A stretch of DNA of 19,234 bases from positions 98,921 through 118,154 of the forward strand of contig NW_003114460.1 in NCBI RefSeq assembly GCF_000003605.2, given 5' to 3'. Positions 1 through 9,568 of the stretch are shown here, one piece after another. The DNA comes from Saccoglossus kowalevskii (lineage: Eukaryota > Hemichordata > Enteropneusta > Harrimaniidae). The notes under the pieces were generated by a model. The model had not been told where the DNA came from and did no database searches. It saw only the letters and a list, made by a program, of their open reading frames with translations. A program made the translations under genes and the position numbers. Each line of letters starts with the position of its first letter. Within the stretch, counting starts at the first letter, position 1.

Positions 1-216
1 ACTCGTGGAAACAAGCGAAGTATAAATATTTTTATCACGATTTGCAATTTTAGTTCACCCGGCAGTTATTCACACTCTGTGAATGAGATTACAAAACACG
101 TGTTCGTTTTAACTAGCATGTTCAGCTAGTTTCTTTCATTTCTAGCTAGTTTATTTCATTTCTCTCATTGACGGACAATAATATACTAGTATTGTTGTTT
201 TCACGCCAGCCTTGCA

Positions 217-234
217 ATAGCGCCACCAGTGTCA
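217..234 (-). promoter_or_regulatory. CTCF-like motif, copy A upstream site
   Basis: Read on the minus strand this is TGACACTGGTGGCGCTAT, which contains the GGTGGCGCTA half typical of the CTCF core. The full 18 bases are identical at 5883-5900 in block B, although the surrounding sequence has diverged. That may mean conservation or chance. Binding by CTCF is inference. Confidence 0.3.
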
Positions 235-589
235 TTTTTTGGTATTAATTAGTCGTTGTTACTGATGGAATCATTTTATTTTTTAGATTTGTAACATCAG
301 TCTTAAATGTAATAGTGTTACTTCGTTGCTATAATTATAGCGAATGCTTTGTACCACTTGCTGGCTTTTTTGTTTTGTAAATAAATAAATAAGCCTCCAT
401 CAAAACCGAGTCAAATGTGTTATGTTGTTGTGCAATGAAGTTGCAATATGCATTATATACATTAAATCCGTGACCTATCGCGGTATCACAGAATCGAGAA
501 TATTCGTTATACACGCCGCATAACACATCATTTACTCCAAAGCGTACAGTTATATGTACACTTGATGTTTTGGACGCATCGTCGTTTAC

Positions 590-604
590 AGTGCCCTCTT
601 GCGG
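590..604 (-). promoter_or_regulatory. CTCF-like motif, copy A second site
   Basis: On the minus strand this reads CCGCAAGAGGGCACT, close to the general CTCF form with an AGRGGGCRCT core. The matching place in block B (6221-6235) reads CCGCGAGAGGGCGTT. It has the same orientation as the site at 217-234, about 370 bases away. This is a motif match by eye only. Confidence 0.3.
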
Positions 605-1034
605 GGTCCCTAACTGCATCGTCCTCTACGACAGAAACATACAAAAACGCATTCAAGAAATTTATTTTGCTAGTACGGAGACTCAAAATTATTTTTTATG
701 GTGAAACATTGACAAATTATTTCTAAAAACAGTCAAACAAACCATCTATACGTCGGGTACATCGATAAGAGATTCAACTGGTTCAGCCCCACGTGATAAT
801 AGTTTGATTTGAACCAGTACTTCAAAGTGAATTCTCCATAACATTGTCTGATCATTGTCCAATAACAATTTCAGTCCTCGTGAATGATATAATAAAAATA
901 CTGTATATAGTATAAGTAAAAACAAACGGTCAAAACGACAGTGAAAAAGCTGTAGAGGATTTTGAATCAATTTCGAATACAACCCCTGACGAACACACGT
1001 GTCAAACAAAGCACTCCACAACTAAATAGAAAAA

Positions 1035-1360
1035 CTAAACCAAGCAAAACGTAAAATATGGTTTGATGTCGACTGCTTGGCAAACTTAGTCAGAAAATAT
1101 TAAAATGACTCGTTTATACTCGGCAGATTCTTTAAAATGATGAGTAAACTTTTCAAAAAATAATTATAAACAAAAGAAAAAAAACTTGAACAACTTCATG
1201 ATCTTGAAAAGATCAAATGGGGACATGTCGACCTTCTGGAAAATTTTGCACGGAATGAAAAACGACACCTAGATAAAAATAATAACACAATTTCAATATA
1301 TCAATGAGAAAATGTTTTCGAACTACTAACTATTTTCAATATTTAATGCATGTGCTGTTT
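1035..1360 (+). pseudogene. Degraded LINE polyprotein fragment, copy A
   Basis: In the frame starting at 1053 the translation contains KIWFDVDC followed by a Leu/Arg-rich stretch. This is the Trp-Phe-x-x-x-Cys signature found between the endonuclease and reverse transcriptase domains of CR1/L2/RTE-like LINE proteins. The frame is broken by stops soon after (a TAA follows RKY) and by indels. It aligns with the better preserved copy at 6505-6990. It has no coding capacity. Recognition rests on the signature and on the copy B translation, which keeps the usual downstream FWK motif. Confidence 0.5.
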
Positions 1361-1435
1361 TGAGTATTTCGCTGCACTCTAAATTCATGATTTTGAATTT
1401 ATGACGTGTACTGTTACATGTTCACACGCATATAC

Positions 1436-1652
1436 TTATCAGCGAAAAATAGCGAATATTAATGCATTCACAACAAACAATACTCTTGTTCTGAGAGTGC
1501 TGCGACGGTCCTCAACTATCGGTGAGGTACTACAACCTCGCCGACGATCTTACGCCAATTTTGCCAAATCATGGAGCTCATTTTTCAGCTCCATATTATT
1601 TGTTTCATGTGCAACTTAAATTGATTTCATATGACAATTTAAACTTGGCATA
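1436..1652. repeat. About 217-bp insert in block A with two hairpins
   Basis: Block B lacks this segment: its sequence passes directly from 'acgcat' to the 'gtctgtatac' region near 7100. The insert contains two consecutive stem-loops. The first has arms 1519-1528 (TCGGTGAGGT) and 1535-1544 (one mismatch) around a 6-base loop. The second has perfect 8-base arms 1571-1578 (ATGGAGCT) and 1587-1594 around an 8-base loop. No clear terminal inverted repeat or target duplication was found, so the insert class is unknown; a deletion from block B is also possible. Confidence 0.45.
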
Positions 1653-2273
1653 TTAGAAATAGAGTCTGTATACTCGAGTGTATCATTTGGAATGGGTAGA
1701 TTGCTCTTTTCGACCCCGCGCTGAAACACTTGAGTGAAAGTTGAGTGTTCTTTCTCCTCTATGATATGTGTGGTCAAAATATGAACATGTGCTTATATTA
1801 TTTGGGTTTGTTGTGTTCTGAAATTAACATTTGAAAAAGAATATCATCATTAACATTTTACTTATTTGTTCGTTGCAAGCGATACCCGGATGCTCGCGGT
1901 CAAGAATTCTCTCGTACCTGAATTTGCTTTTATCATGCCCCGACCATATGCGTTCCAAGCCTCGATTTCAGACCTACATTATACTCAAGGATACGATACT
2001 TCTAGATAAGATAGTACGAATCGCAACTGACACGTTCTGTCAATATGAAAGCGAGGCTTCGAACGCAAATACTAGTAGTCAACAATGGCCTCGGTAAGAT
2101 AAACGCGAAGTGAGGTATAAGAGTATGCATTTATTTATTTATAGAAACGTCTTTATAGGCCATAGGCCCATATAACTATAACATATAATAGTATACAACA
2201 CATGCAAGTGAGACGCGATTTGAATAATGGCGAAAAATCATTTCAACTAAAGTCGCTAACTGTTCGCTCTGAG

Positions 2274-2914
2274 CACAGTCTCTCTATTCAAGGTCTGGAA
2301 ACGCTTGGCAGTCTATTGTCCCAGCGCTGGTTGCTGGTAAATACTAGTTAACCGTTCACACCTTGGACAATAGCCAGGAAGCTGAGCGTACTGCAATCAC
2401 AAACTGCAAACTAAACATATTACCGTGATTTATCAAAATACGAACATCCGAGAGAAAAACTAACCACATGAAAAATGAATGAAAAATATGATACATATAC
2501 TGTACATAATATAATACAACAAGCACAATGAACCGATCCACCAACTACAACTATGTTTAAGCTATCCAGTAAATAAAAACATCATCGATCGCTCTAAAAC
2601 ACATTGACGAATAGAAGGGGCCAACCGATCAAGGTTGTTAGAAATGCTCCAAGTTGTGATCCCTGTCAGAGTACTTCAAATTTAAGTGCGATATTTACGA
2701 ATAATAATTCCAATATGACACTATAGAAACACTTGCCAGCTAAACAATTATGTTGAGCTTCTAAATGTATATAAAGTATCAAAATAAATGGTATTTTTCG
2801 GTTGTAAAAACTAGATTGTTTTAATGGAAAGCCATATCCCGGGCTGTCTGAGCACTGAGGGTAATTCACATCTTAGACATTAGCCGTTTTCAGACCGGAG
2901 ATAGAGGGAGTGTG
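2274..2914. mobile_element. 641-bp non-autonomous DNA transposon with terminal inverted repeats
   Basis: The left end reads CACAGTCTCTCTATTCAAGG and the complement of the right end reads CACACTCCCTCTATCTCCGG. Both continue with TCTG[GA]AAACG, giving an imperfect inverted repeat of about 31 bases. The flanks are CTCTGAG (2267-2273) and TTCTGAG (2915-2921), a target duplication of 6 exact bases, or 7 with one change. Block B has the sequence once, uninterrupted, at 7531-7537, and is thus the empty site. The interior has no credible transposase. The superfamily is unresolved: a 6-7 bp duplication with CACA ends does not fit hAT, Harbinger or Tc1 well. Confidence 0.8.
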
Positions 2915-3005
2915 TTCTGAGATACCACTTCCTCTCATTAACACGTGACAGTTGGTAGTTGCGTAATCATAATTTTTGGCCAGGCACGTCAAGCGATTTG
3001 TATAG

Positions 3006-4806
3006 TTTGGGAGTATAGTTTGCAATCAATAAAAAAAACACGCTTAGAAATTTGGTAAAAATGTACTAGTCTGGAAGCTGATCATTTTTCAACACAGTGC
3101 CAATATAGTTACATTTTACACTGAACTTTTATTGTGCTGAAAAGTATATTTTCACTGAAATGAAATGTAAAATGTTTACGTAATTTATTCATAAGTCACC
3201 ACTTGCAAGAGAACAAAGCCACACAGGATAAAAGCAGGACACCGTTCTGTTATTCAAGTTTGCTGTTAATACGAATACACAGGAAGTCTGCAACTAATGT
3301 CTGGTTTGCATATATCTATTTTCCGAGGTAAACGAGAATATGCTCACAAATATTTAGAAACATGTATGTGGATACTTGTAGTTATGTTTCATAAAATATA
3401 TGACTTGGTAAAGCCAAATGAGTGACCTTGTGCCGGGGTCTCGTTATACAATCAAATTACCAACAAATATGGTATAAATTGAGAAAACATTGTGTGTAAT
3501 TGTCGGTTTTGTGAAAGAGATGATTTTTTTTGAGATCTAAAGGCAGGAAGAGTCGCATGCCATGATCACAACTGATTTACACTTGATTACGTCATAGATT
3601 GATATTGAATGTTGGTCATCCTACTTGTTATGCAGAAACAATAATGATTAATGACACAAGTATTAATAATACAAAGGAAATGGCCAAGTTACGGTCACAA
3701 ACATGTTTTATATGTTATCGATTGAGTTCTTGAAGTTATATAAATTTACTCGTACTCGTATCAACAGCCACGCAATGTGACACGAATTGACGAATTTATT
3801 GCTTACAATTCTCTTTAGTGTCAAAAAAATGATTTTCAGAGATCTCAGATCAGAACTCGGCTTTAAACAGACCGTTGATCACATATGATATATACCCGCC
3901 CATTACCTAATTGCATCGAGGGTTTTTCTGTACAGTGGATCTATTTCCCCAATATAACTGTACGAATTGGTAACATTTTCCATGTATTTATTTCATTATT
4001 TATGTTTTAATGAGGTCATTTATACGAGTTTTCTGTATACAAGGGCAGGGTGGGAGAAATATAAACAGTACTTTACTGGGTCGAGGACGTGTCGCCACTG
4101 AATTCTATTGTTCAACACAGTGTCTTTGTTCAATGAATGGCATCTAAGCTGACTTTGAAAAAAACAACAACGCCTTTCTACCTTTTTAACGTCAGAAATT
4201 ACCAACAATTACTTAATTTCTTAGTTTCAACGGCAGTTGAGTGACTTTGTTATAACTAATACATTCACGATGAATATATAACAATAATTTATCAATTCGG
4301 TAAGTTTCGACCCAATCGTATGAATCAAGATGATACTTGTAACTTGATCGCTGTGGCTCTAATGTGACGACTGAAATTCAACCACAGTATTCTATACTTT
4401 CCATAATTATGGAGGTAATGAATTGTTGAAGTTTTACATGAGATCGAATGGTCACGTGGATCTATGCGAACAGCTATTCAACTACCTCGTGACATAACCA
4501 GTGCGGTATAATAGCAAATTGTGTGACCGTTCGACCACAAACCACCGCAGTCATACCCAGATTAAGAAAATAAATTTATCAAATATGTTCGAAAAAGAGA
4601 TACAATGTAATACGAAAATAATTAAATATTGTGGGGCATCATGGGAGCGGAAAGCGTGCACAGAGATTGCCGAAACAACAATAGGCTAATTTGCATATTT
4701 TGAACGGAAGCGAGCCAACATGGGAATCAACTTGACCGACTACAATCACTCGCAGCCAAGACGTTACCGAACTAACAGTCTGAACACCACACTGATTCTC
4801 AACACA
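3006..4806. other. AT-rich stretch without supported genes
   Basis: I see no coding exon, RNA gene or clear transposon. The open frames here are short and of random composition. The only structure noted is an imperfect inverted repeat with 10-base arms (ACATTTTACA at 3111-3120 and its complement at 3166-3175). Confidence 0.6.
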
Positions 4807-5247
4807 ATGGGGCGAAAGAGGGGATCCCGAAAGAAGAACATAAAACCGACGAATGAAAGGCGTCGTAGAAGTCTAGCAGCGAAGTCTAGCGAGGATGAAT
4901 CGCCAGCAGCAATTCAGCTACCCGAGGCAAGTACATCAAGTAATCGCGTTTCCGAGAATGATCCATCTGTGTCCCCAGTCATCCAAGAATCCGACACGGA
5001 CACTGGAATTGTTGGCGGTCAACTTCGCCTAGTTGATTTAAACATTTTCAATCAGAACCTTTTGGAAGCATGTGTATGTGCACGATGCGGTACTGGAAAT
5101 TTACAGATACAAGAATACGTCAGATATGGATGGGAATCTCACCTGTATCTCTGTTGTTCCAACACCGATTGCTCAATGATTGCCTTTATACAACCGGAGA
5201 TCATATCTTGTCTTCACAAAAGAAAAACGGGTTCTCCTCTTGCGTAG
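4807..5247 (+). pseudogene. 5' part of a Mutator-like transposase-domain protein, truncated
   Basis: The open frame begins at 4720, but the more likely start is the Met at 4807 (MGRKRGSRKK), giving about 146 residues. It has a basic N-terminus (RKRGSRKK, ERRRRS), an acidic/Ser-rich linker, then LVDLNIFNQNLLEACVCARC and, about 20 residues later, CCSNTDC. The paired Cys motifs (numbered from the 4720 start, about residues 118-123 and 145-151) after an LVDL helix match what I recall of the N-terminal zinc-binding part of Mutator-like transposase-domain proteins (Pfam 'Mutator'), common in invertebrate genomes. Those proteins continue for hundreds of residues. Here the frame stops at 5245 with no recognisable continuation in any frame and no strong splice donor. 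It is most likely a truncated copy; an unseen downstream exon remains possible. No terminal inverted repeats were found around it. Confidence 0.5.
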
Positions 5248-5249
5248 AA

Positions 5250-5840
5250 CATCCACCTACTATGGGGCAGACTTAGCATGAACACCATAAATAACTATTT
5301 CTTGTAATGTTTTATATCACTTTCTATAATATGTTTCTCAGTACCCATGTATGTATATTTCTGTAAATGTATATTGTATCAGGGCCATAAGCGACGAACG
5401 CCGAACCGTCCTGACACCGTACTAGTACACATAGCATGCACCAACGTATATTCTTAGCTGCATGGAGGTTTTCATTTTTTTTATTCGACCACGGTTACTA
5501 GAAGAAGTAATCGTTATTCGACAAAATGTTGACTGCAGTTTAGACCAGTCGCATGTTTTAGCACTTCACAAAGTGTTTTACCAAAACATGATTAAGATTC
5601 GTGACTGTGTGCTTAGACATTGGACATGTAATACATAAGCAGCCCGAGCCGTATGATTGTAATTACAAGACATATTTTTTTTAACTAGCTTGTTTAGCTT
5701 TGGCGACACGTTTTGCCAGTTCATGGTGAGTATGATGAAAAGGCTGTGTTGATTAGCAAACAAATACATGTGACTATTTCAATGGTTTCCACGATTACAA
5801 TGTACAGTATACGTATTCTACCATGAATGATTAATCGCGG
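5250..5840. other. Non-coding spacer between the Mutator fragment and block B
   Basis: I see no exon, RNA gene or element with recognisable ends. No canonical AATAAA follows the Mutator-like frame. The segment near 5684-5700 ('ttttaactagc') faintly resembles 105-120 and may be the left fringe of the block A/B homology. Confidence 0.5.
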
Positions 5841-5882
5841 GTTAATACATGTATTGAGTATTGTCTTCACGCCCGCTTTTTA

Positions 5883-5900
5883 ATAGCGCCACCAGTGTCA
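5883..5900 (-). promoter_or_regulatory. CTCF-like motif, copy B upstream site
   Basis: Eighteen bases identical to 217-234. The minus strand carries GGTGGCGCTA, matching the CTCF core half. Function is inferred from the motif and its retention in both copies. Confidence 0.3.
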
Positions 5901-6220
5901 TAGTTGCGGGTATTTATTTATTATTTGTTTGTACTGATGGATTGATTTTATTTTTTGCATTTTCAAAACCAGTCTTAAAAGTAAAGGTGTTACTTTCTTG
6001 TTATTATTATGATGAATGCTTTGTACCACTTGCTGTTTTTTTGTGAATTAATAAATAAGCATTCCTGTTATTATAAGTCCAAGTTTTTTATGTTGTTGTT
6101 CATCGAAGTGGCAATATTCGTTTATACATTAAATCCGTGATCTATCGCGGTATCACATAATTGTGAATATTCATTATACATGTACTTGACTATTTTCCAC
6201 GTTTTTGATGCATCGTTTAC

Positions 6221-6235
6221 AACGCCCTCTCGCGG
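6221..6235 (-). promoter_or_regulatory. CTCF-like motif, copy B second site
   Basis: The minus strand reads CCGCGAGAGGGCGTT, close to the CCGCGNGGNGGCAG form of the CTCF motif. It is positionally equivalent to 590-604, with the same orientation and similar spacing to its partner site. Confidence 0.3.
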
Positions 6236-6504
6236 TGGTTCCTAACTGCACAGTCCTCTTCGGCAGAAGCATACAAACACATTCACGCTAGTGAAATGAA
6301 TAGAGGCTGGTGAGACGCAACGTGCACGTGTTCAATTATTTCCAACGCACGTGTCGGCGCCCTTGATTGCGTTTACATGTATTTTGTTTTTTATTCTCAA
6401 AATATTATCACTGGCAGCGTTTGTTTTGCTGTCATGTCTCGCAACTGAATGTCCAAGATTTTGGTATAAACACAGTCACCCCATATTGAAAAAAAAAAAC
6501 CTCA

Positions 6505-6990
6505 ACCAAAACAAAACGTAAAGTATGGTTTGGTGACGACTGCTTGTCAAAGTTATTCAGAAAATACCAAAATGACGCGTTTATACGCGGTACATTCTTC
6601 AAAATAAGAACACTGTTCATAAAACAATTAAACAAAATACAATACAAACTTGACCAATTTTCTGTTCTTGAAAAATCAAATGGGAACCCGTCGACCTTCT
6701 GGAAAATGTCAAGTTTACGCGGAGTAAAAAACGACACTTCTAAAAATTCAAGTGAAAAAAACTACTAAACCTGCATAAATCTGATGACCAAATAAATGAT
6801 ACCATCAAAAGAACAAAATATACTAAGTAATCAGGATCAACATCAAACCCTTCAAATTATAGGAGAGTTCTATTTCTAGTTGCCCGGGTAAACAAAAAAT
6901 ATTGATAAATTACCTGGATAAAAATAACACAGTTTCAGTTAGAAAATGGATTGAAGTACTATTTTCAATATTAAATCTGTGCTAGCGAGG
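6505..6990 (+). pseudogene. LINE polyprotein fragment (endonuclease-RT linker), copy B
   Basis: In the frame of 6517 the translation reads KRKVWFGDDC, then a charged helix-rich stretch, then NGNPSTFWKMSSLRG, open until the stop at 6766. W-F-x-x-x-C, an 80-residue basic helical spacer and N-P-x-x-F-W-K is the standard order in the linker between the APE endonuclease and reverse transcriptase of CR1/L2/RTE-type LINEs. About 60 codons later, in another frame, SVRKWIEVLF (near 6935-6965) matches the following I-x-x-W-x-x-x-F motif. Neither an endonuclease upstream nor an RT downstream was found. It is an old dead fragment shared with copy A. Confidence 0.6.
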
Positions 6991-7632
6991 CATGTGATAT
7001 TTTGAGCATTTCTACTGGGCTCTAAATTCATGGGTTTGCCAGTAAAACAATGAGGTTTATTGTTATTTTACATGTTCATACGCATCGAAATTAGGTAAAT
7101 GTCTGTATACTTGTGGCAGTTCGAGTGTGTCACTTAGAACAGGTAGATTGTTATTTTCGGCCTCGCGCTGAAACCCTTGAGTGAAAGAAAAGTTGCTATT
7201 TTACTCCATGATAAGAGTTTGGTTAGAATATCATACACATGTGCTTATTTTATTTGGGTTTGTTCTACTCAGTTGTTTGTTGCAAGCGATACTCTTATCA
7301 TGCCGCGTTCATTGCAGACTATTTTCGTTCCAAGCCTCGATGTCAGCCTACTCAAGAATACGACACGTTCCGTCAATGTGAAAGCGAGGTTTGGAACGTA
7401 AATTGTCAATAATGGCCTCGGTAAGATAAAAGCAAAGTGAGGTACGAGAGTATGCATTTCTTCACAAATGAGGCGCGATTTGAATAATGCCGAAAAATCG
7501 TAGCTAAAAAGTCGCTAAATAGACAGTTTGCTCTGAGATATCACTTCCTCTCATGTAAACGTGGCAGTTGGCAGTTAGTTGAATGAGGTACGATCACAAA
7601 TTCTGCAAATTGTAGAAGTCAAGCGAATTGGG

Positions 7633-8929
7633 TCAACGTAGCTGAAACTAATATCGTTATGATCCGAGACGGTATTTGATTACATTACTGCATCGGAACT
7701 AACTTTCACCGATTCCGTCCCACTTTTTCTCACAACTCGGAAACAAAGGGTGACACAGCGGAGCAAAATTAATGATTCCGAAATTACTGTGATTCAGTTG
7801 AGTATACCACAAAGTTGTTCAGGTTGTTCACACAATGCCACCAATTACCTTCAGAAATGACATTGATACAAGCATATATAAATAATAATCTGCAACAACA
7901 TTGAGCCCATCAGTATCTGTTGTCAATAGAGGGCGCAGCCCGGACGCAGCAATTTAGTAAAAATTGGGTACGCAACCCCGAAAGAAAAAAACGCGTAATC
8001 ATCGTTTTAATCAACACTTACATCGGGGGTCAAATTAAACCTTATTTTCAATTTAGTGACCTGAATGGAATCCCTCGCTGTTCCTGTATACTCGTAGAAA
8101 ACACAATCATCGCATCATGGTGACCACATTATGCGGACGTCTAGAGTGACGTCAAGCATTTCTCGCTAGTTTCACGGTCAATGCATGCACTTGATTATCG
8201 TATTGATTCACATGTGTCCGATTTCACTAACACAGTGTTTCTTGTCATCAACATATGTCAAGCTTTGAGTATGTACGTCAGCGGCATACCTTACGTATTG
8301 TCTAGTAGAATATGAGCATGAGCTGGGGAGACGTCGAGCGTATACAGGCGTATATATTGAATGTAGTTGGAGCAAATCAATTCAATCGTTTATATACACT
8401 TTTCTTTATTAAATGTGAATTGCAACCACGATTTAATTGTAAACGCTAGTAATTGTGTTGCGAATAAATATATTAGTATGGCATCTCACAGACTGAGGTG
8501 ACATGAATTGAAGCATGTTAATTTTGCCTGCGCACTGGCAGTTCCAAAGGGTAATTGAAATTACATGACATGACGTCATTTTAAGGCCTTCATTAAACAT
8601 TTCTAATGAGGATTCGATATACAATTCTCCGCTACATCAAATGCGAAAGGGTTGGATACGTGGTGATCAAAATTTGCTGAGCAAAATGTTGGTAAGCAAA
8701 CAAATAAAACCTTTCAACAAACAAACTGTTCTCTGATTGGTCTGATTGTTGGGTTTGGTAGCCAATCAGACAGAATCTTGCAAGTAGCTTCGCATAGCCT
8801 CAATGATTCCCTATTTGATTTAGTGAACAAAATTCTGCTGACTTGCAAAACTTTGCCCATATTTTCTCACCATTTACCTATCCCAATGTGAATAATGTTA
8901 ACAACATCGTCAATAAACTTATAAAGTAA
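7633..8929. other. AT-rich stretch without supported genes
   Basis: No convincing exon or RNA gene. Noted structures are an AGAGGGCGC motif at 7928-7936, and an inverted repeat TCTGATTGG (8732-8740) / CCAATCAGA (8762-8770), with a nearby direct copy TCTGATTG at 8741-8748, which places CCAAT-type sequences close together. Confidence 0.55.
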
Positions 8930-9397
8930 GGGACGACGTCAAAAGATCGATGTCGGATAAAAAACTTAATTCCTTTAGTTTTTTCCCAAACCCCACCCTA
9001 CCCCCACTGAAACTTAATTGATGAATATTGGTCATGGCGCCAGACTACATTCACCATTAAATACAAATTGATAATCGGACAGTAGTATTGCATAGCAGTT
9101 GGCTGTCGGGTGGGTGTAAAAAGACTTTACAAATGCACCTCAATCGACGCACATATTTACACTCGAACCAAACCGTTTTCTCGTCTTGGATGTTTTTTTT
9201 TTGTTTCCTTTTCGGTTATTTCTGTCCATGATTGGATAGAAAAAAAAACGAACTACAAATACTCCAAGGTTTTTTTTGACTTCATTAAAAAATAAAATCG
9301 TTTTTGTAGGATGGAAACTTTTTGAGGTCAACCCTCCCACCCCCACACTAAAGCAAATAAGTTTTTTTATCTGACATCGATCTTTTGACGTCGTCCC
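8930..9397. mobile_element. 468-bp Tourist-like (PIF/Harbinger) MITE
   Basis: The ends are inverted repeats: GGGACGACGTCAAAAGATCG at 8930-8949 and its exact complement at 9378-9397. The match continues inward through ATGTC[GA]GATAAAAAAC to about 50 bases with small differences. TAA occurs directly outside both ends (8927-8929 and 9398-9400). TWA target duplications with GGG-starting termini fit PIF/Harbinger. The interior has no transposase frame; the two short overlapping open frames are AT-rich noise. Both subterminal regions carry C-rich stretches (about 8989-9007 and 9331-9349) in the same orientation. Confidence 0.85.
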
Positions 9398-9568
9398 TAA
9401 AGTTTGGTAATTATTGCAACCTGTGGGTGGGAAATAACTGTTTACAAAAGGATAATTTCATATGTAAAGTGTGAATCCATATTATTTCTCACAGATTATA
9501 TTATCGGGATATTTTCGCAGTGAGATTTGTAAATTCTATGAACAAAGTATTAATCAGATACAAAACAA

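Larger units (their letters stand above)
178..3005 (+). repeat. Duplicated block, copy A (direct repeat of 5841-7632)
   Basis: Long stretches align collinearly with 5841-7632. Examples are the 18 bases at 217-234 (identical at 5883-5900), the 'taaatccgtga' region near 463 (6130 in copy B), the LINE-like segment near 1050 (6517), 'gcgctgaaac' near 1719 (7167) and 'cacttcctctcat' near 2926 (7542). By eye the copies are clearly homologous but well diverged, so the duplication is old. Copy A is longer because it carries extra DNA at about 655-1030, 1436-1652 and 2110-2200, plus the transposon at 2274-2914. Weaker similarity (the 'ttttaactagc' motif near 108 and 5686) suggests the homology may extend further left, perhaps past the window edge. 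It could be a segmental duplication, or two copies of one large composite repeat; one window cannot decide. Confidence 0.8.
5841..7632 (+). repeat. Duplicated block, copy B (direct repeat of 178-3005)
   Basis: Collinear with block A from 'ttcacgcc' (5868 region) through 'gtcaagcga' (about 7620). It lacks the 641-bp transposon and the 217-bp hairpin insert of copy A. It holds about 150 bases near 6740-6900 that copy A lacks; these fall inside the LINE-like stretch, so the loss was probably in copy A. It serves as the ancestral-state reference for the insertions in block A. Confidence 0.8.

Noticed and set aside
780-795. GGTTCAGCCCC, looked at as a tRNA B box
   Set aside because: It does not fit the invariant B-box positions, and no A box or cloverleaf could be formed nearby.
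746-1021. Minus-strand open frame with FDTCVRQGLYSKLIQN, resembling a reverse transcriptase 'FDxxxxxxL' stretch
   Set aside because: The similarity is confined to about 16 residues, the rest does not follow RT order, and it is antisense to the LINE-like linker next to it.
6432-6737. 101-codon minus-strand frame in block B
   Set aside because: It lies opposite the LINE-like linker, and its sequence is the reverse of that fragment.
8732-8770. Inverted CCAAT-type sequences as a promoter
   Set aside because: No coding start, TATA or other promoter element lies within reach on either strand.
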